64,000 nucleotides of DNA from Bacteroidota bacterium (GTDB lineage Bacteria; Bacteroidota; Bacteroidia; Chitinophagales; Saprospiraceae), in assembly GCA_029561355.1 (NCBI GenBank), contig JAKQJD010000356.1, positions 1-64,000 of the forward strand, in the 5' to 3' direction. The translations under genes were made by a program, and so were the position numbers. The stretch's first letter is position 1. Each line of letters starts with the position of its first letter. The notes under the pieces were generated by a model that was not told the origin of the DNA, did no database searches, and worked only from the letters and a program-made list of their open reading frames with translations. Shown one piece after another: positions 60,301 to 63,300 of the stretch.

Positions 60301-63300
60301 CTTCCCAAACGTAGTCACCCAGAGATGCCGGTTTGTAGAAGCCCGCGTCGTAGGTCAGGTTGGATTCACCCGGAGTAAGCACTTCATTAATGGTCATTTG
60401 CGTGCCTGGAGCGGCATCGCTGTCTGTATTGTCATTTCCGCCCAGATCCTGACCGGTCAGCGTATAACCGCCCGCAGGTGTGCCGAATGTGATTTTATAC
60501 GTACCGGCAACCAGTCCGCTGAACAGGTACAGACCCGAACCGTTGGTGCTGGTATTTTGCGTAACGATAACGCCGTCGATGGTCGTACCATTCAGGGTAA
60601 CAGGCACACCCGGGATACCCAGTTCGGTACCATCCTGTACGCCGTCGGCATCCGTATCTTCCCAAACGTAGTTGCCGATTTCAGCGCAATTATTCGAGTT
60701 GACGGTTACCGTTACCTGGTCGGTATTTCCAACATTTCCGATGAAACTAGCCACGTTGGTGATCGGATCGACGTACCATACTTCGCCCATATCATTGGCG
60801 GTGTTGATAAGCGTCTGATTCACCGGCATGGTGTACATCCACATAAATTCTTCGTCGGACGCGGCGTCATTGTTGTTATCGATAAAGTCGATATAGCAGT
60901 TGTTGTTCAGATCGCCGCCCGACCAGTTGAGGCCCTGGCAGGTCATCTGACCTACAACATTGTTGTCCGTTGCTTTTACGTTGCGAATTTGAATGCCGGT
61001 CGTACCGCCAAGCATACGCGTGGTCAGGGTGTATTTCACCAGTTCACCTGCGCATACGACGGTTTTGTCGGCCGTTTTATCCATATTGATAAATACGCCT
61101 GTGTAGTTACCCGGATCCGTGTCGTCCAGCGGCGGCCCTACCGGCGTGTTGTTGTCCGGATTGTAAGGCTGACCGGTTACGGTAGCAATATTGGTATGCA
61201 GGCCTCTTTGTGCAGAAGCCGTAGCCGTGCAGGTTTGAGATGCACCGGCGGCAAGGGTCGGGATCGTACAGATAGAGCCCAGGATATTATCCGTTACCAC
61301 TACATTTTGCAGCGGCAGGTTACCCGTGTTGGTTACCGTGAAGGTAAACGTCACCGTCGGTGCAACATCCGGTACCAGCAGGATCACGCCCGGAGCGTTG
61401 TCTGCATCCTGGCCGTTCACGTATTTCTCCAGGTTGATGGCCGGTTGCGGTACGTAGAAGCCCGCATCGTAGGTCATGTTGGCTTCACCGGAAGTGAGCA
61501 CTTCATTAATCGTCATCAGCGTACCCGGGTTCACATCGCTGTCGAGTGCATCGTTGCCACCCTGATCCAGCGGAGAAACGAAGTATCCTACAGGCTGGCC
61601 GAAGGTCAGTTTGTATGTACCAGGCTCCAGATTCGTGAAAATGTAGAAACCGCTGCTGTTGGTGGTCGTGGTCAGGTTGACCGAACCTCCGTCGCCGGTG
61701 GTACCCGTGAGGGTTACAGGCACGTTGCCGAGGCCCGTTTCCGTACCGTCCTGAATACCGTCCAGATCGGTGTCGATCCAAACGTAGTCGCCGATGGAGG
61801 CAGGAATATAGAAACCTGCATCGTAGGTAAGGTTGGTTTCACCGGAAGTCAGGATTTCATTGATGGTAGAGCCCGTTACGACATCCGCATCGGAGTCTTT
61901 GGTGTCATCGCCGCCCAGATCTTTGCCGGTGGCTACGTAACCGCCCGCAGGCGTTCCGAAGTTCACATAGTAAGTACCCGGTTTCAGGTTAGAGAACAGG
62001 TAATCGCCGTTCAGTCCTGTAAATTGGGTCAGCAGTACTACAGTACCGTCGCCCGCCGTGCCGTTCAGGGTTACCCGAACGTTCGGAATACCCGGTTCGC
62101 CAAAGTCTTGTACGCCGTCGCCGTCGGTATCTACCCAAACGAAGTCACCAATAGCGGCAGGTTTGTAGAAACCAGCGTCGTAGGTGAGGTTGGATTCAGC
62201 AGGTGTCAGCACTTCATTGATCGTCATGAGTGTGCCGGAAGCAGCATCGCTGTCAGTAGCGTCGTTGCCGCCCAGATCCTGGGTAGTCAGCACATAACCG
62301 CCGGCAGGCGTGCCGAAGGTGATTTTGTAAGTACCTGCTTCGAGGTGGCTGAACAGGTAGTGGCCTGTGCCGTCCGTCGTCGTTGTCAGGCTCACAGGGC
62401 TGCCACCGTTGGTAGTGCCCGTCAGGGTAACGGTTACATTCGGGATACCCGGTTCACCGAAATCCTGTACACCATCCGCATCGGTATCTTCCCATACGAA
62501 GTCGCCGATTTCAGCCGCAGGCAAATCGCCGCAGGCATCATCGGTAATATCGGTATCGCCGTCGTTATCTGAATCAAGTTGTGCAAGGTTGTACAGGCCC
62601 TGGTTGGGGTTGCTGCCCGGACCGTTGCCCGGTACACTGCAAGCCGTGTAAATATTGTCGCCACCGTCCGGAGATCCCGGAGTCAGGTTGAGGCTTACGT
62701 TGAACGTTACTGTGTACGTATGGGTAGCGCCCGCTGCGATCGTCGCGTTGGCTGCCAGCGTCGTCGTACCCGTGGTGTTCATCGCACCGCTGGCCTGACC
62801 GCTGAACGTGCCGCTGTTGATCGTCACGTCGTTGTCGAACATTGGCGTGTCTTTCAGGCCGTAAGTGCCCGTTGCGCCGCCGTTGTTGCTGACCGTAATG
62901 GTATAAGTAACTGTGTAAGTGCCGTTTGCATTGGCAGTAGCGCTTACAAAGTTTTTCAACATGTTCAGGTTCGGCAGGTCGCCGCAGGCATCGTCTGTGA
63001 TGTCGGCATTGCCGTCATTGTTGGTGTCCAAAGTCGAGCGGTTATACAGACCCTGGTTCGGGCTGCTACCCGGACCGTTGCCCGGTATGCTGCAAGCCGT
63101 GTACACGTTATCGCCGGCATCGGGTGATCCCGGAGCGAGGTTCAGGCTGACGTTGAACAGTACTGTGTACGTATGCGTAGCACCTGCTGCGATGGCAGCG
63201 TTGGTAGCCAGCGTCGTTGTGCCGCTGGTGTTCATGGCGCCGCTGGCCTGGCCGCTGTAGGAACCGCTGTTGATCGTCACGTCGTTGTCGAACAATGGCG

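Noticed and set aside
52028..62572. A 3,514-codon open frame on the plus strand, antisense to the giant gene
   Set aside because: It mirrors the low-complexity Gly/Thr/Val/Asp-rich codons of the SprB and SdrD-B repeats, has no recognisable domain, and repeats exactly where the sense protein repeats. A frame-symmetry artefact.
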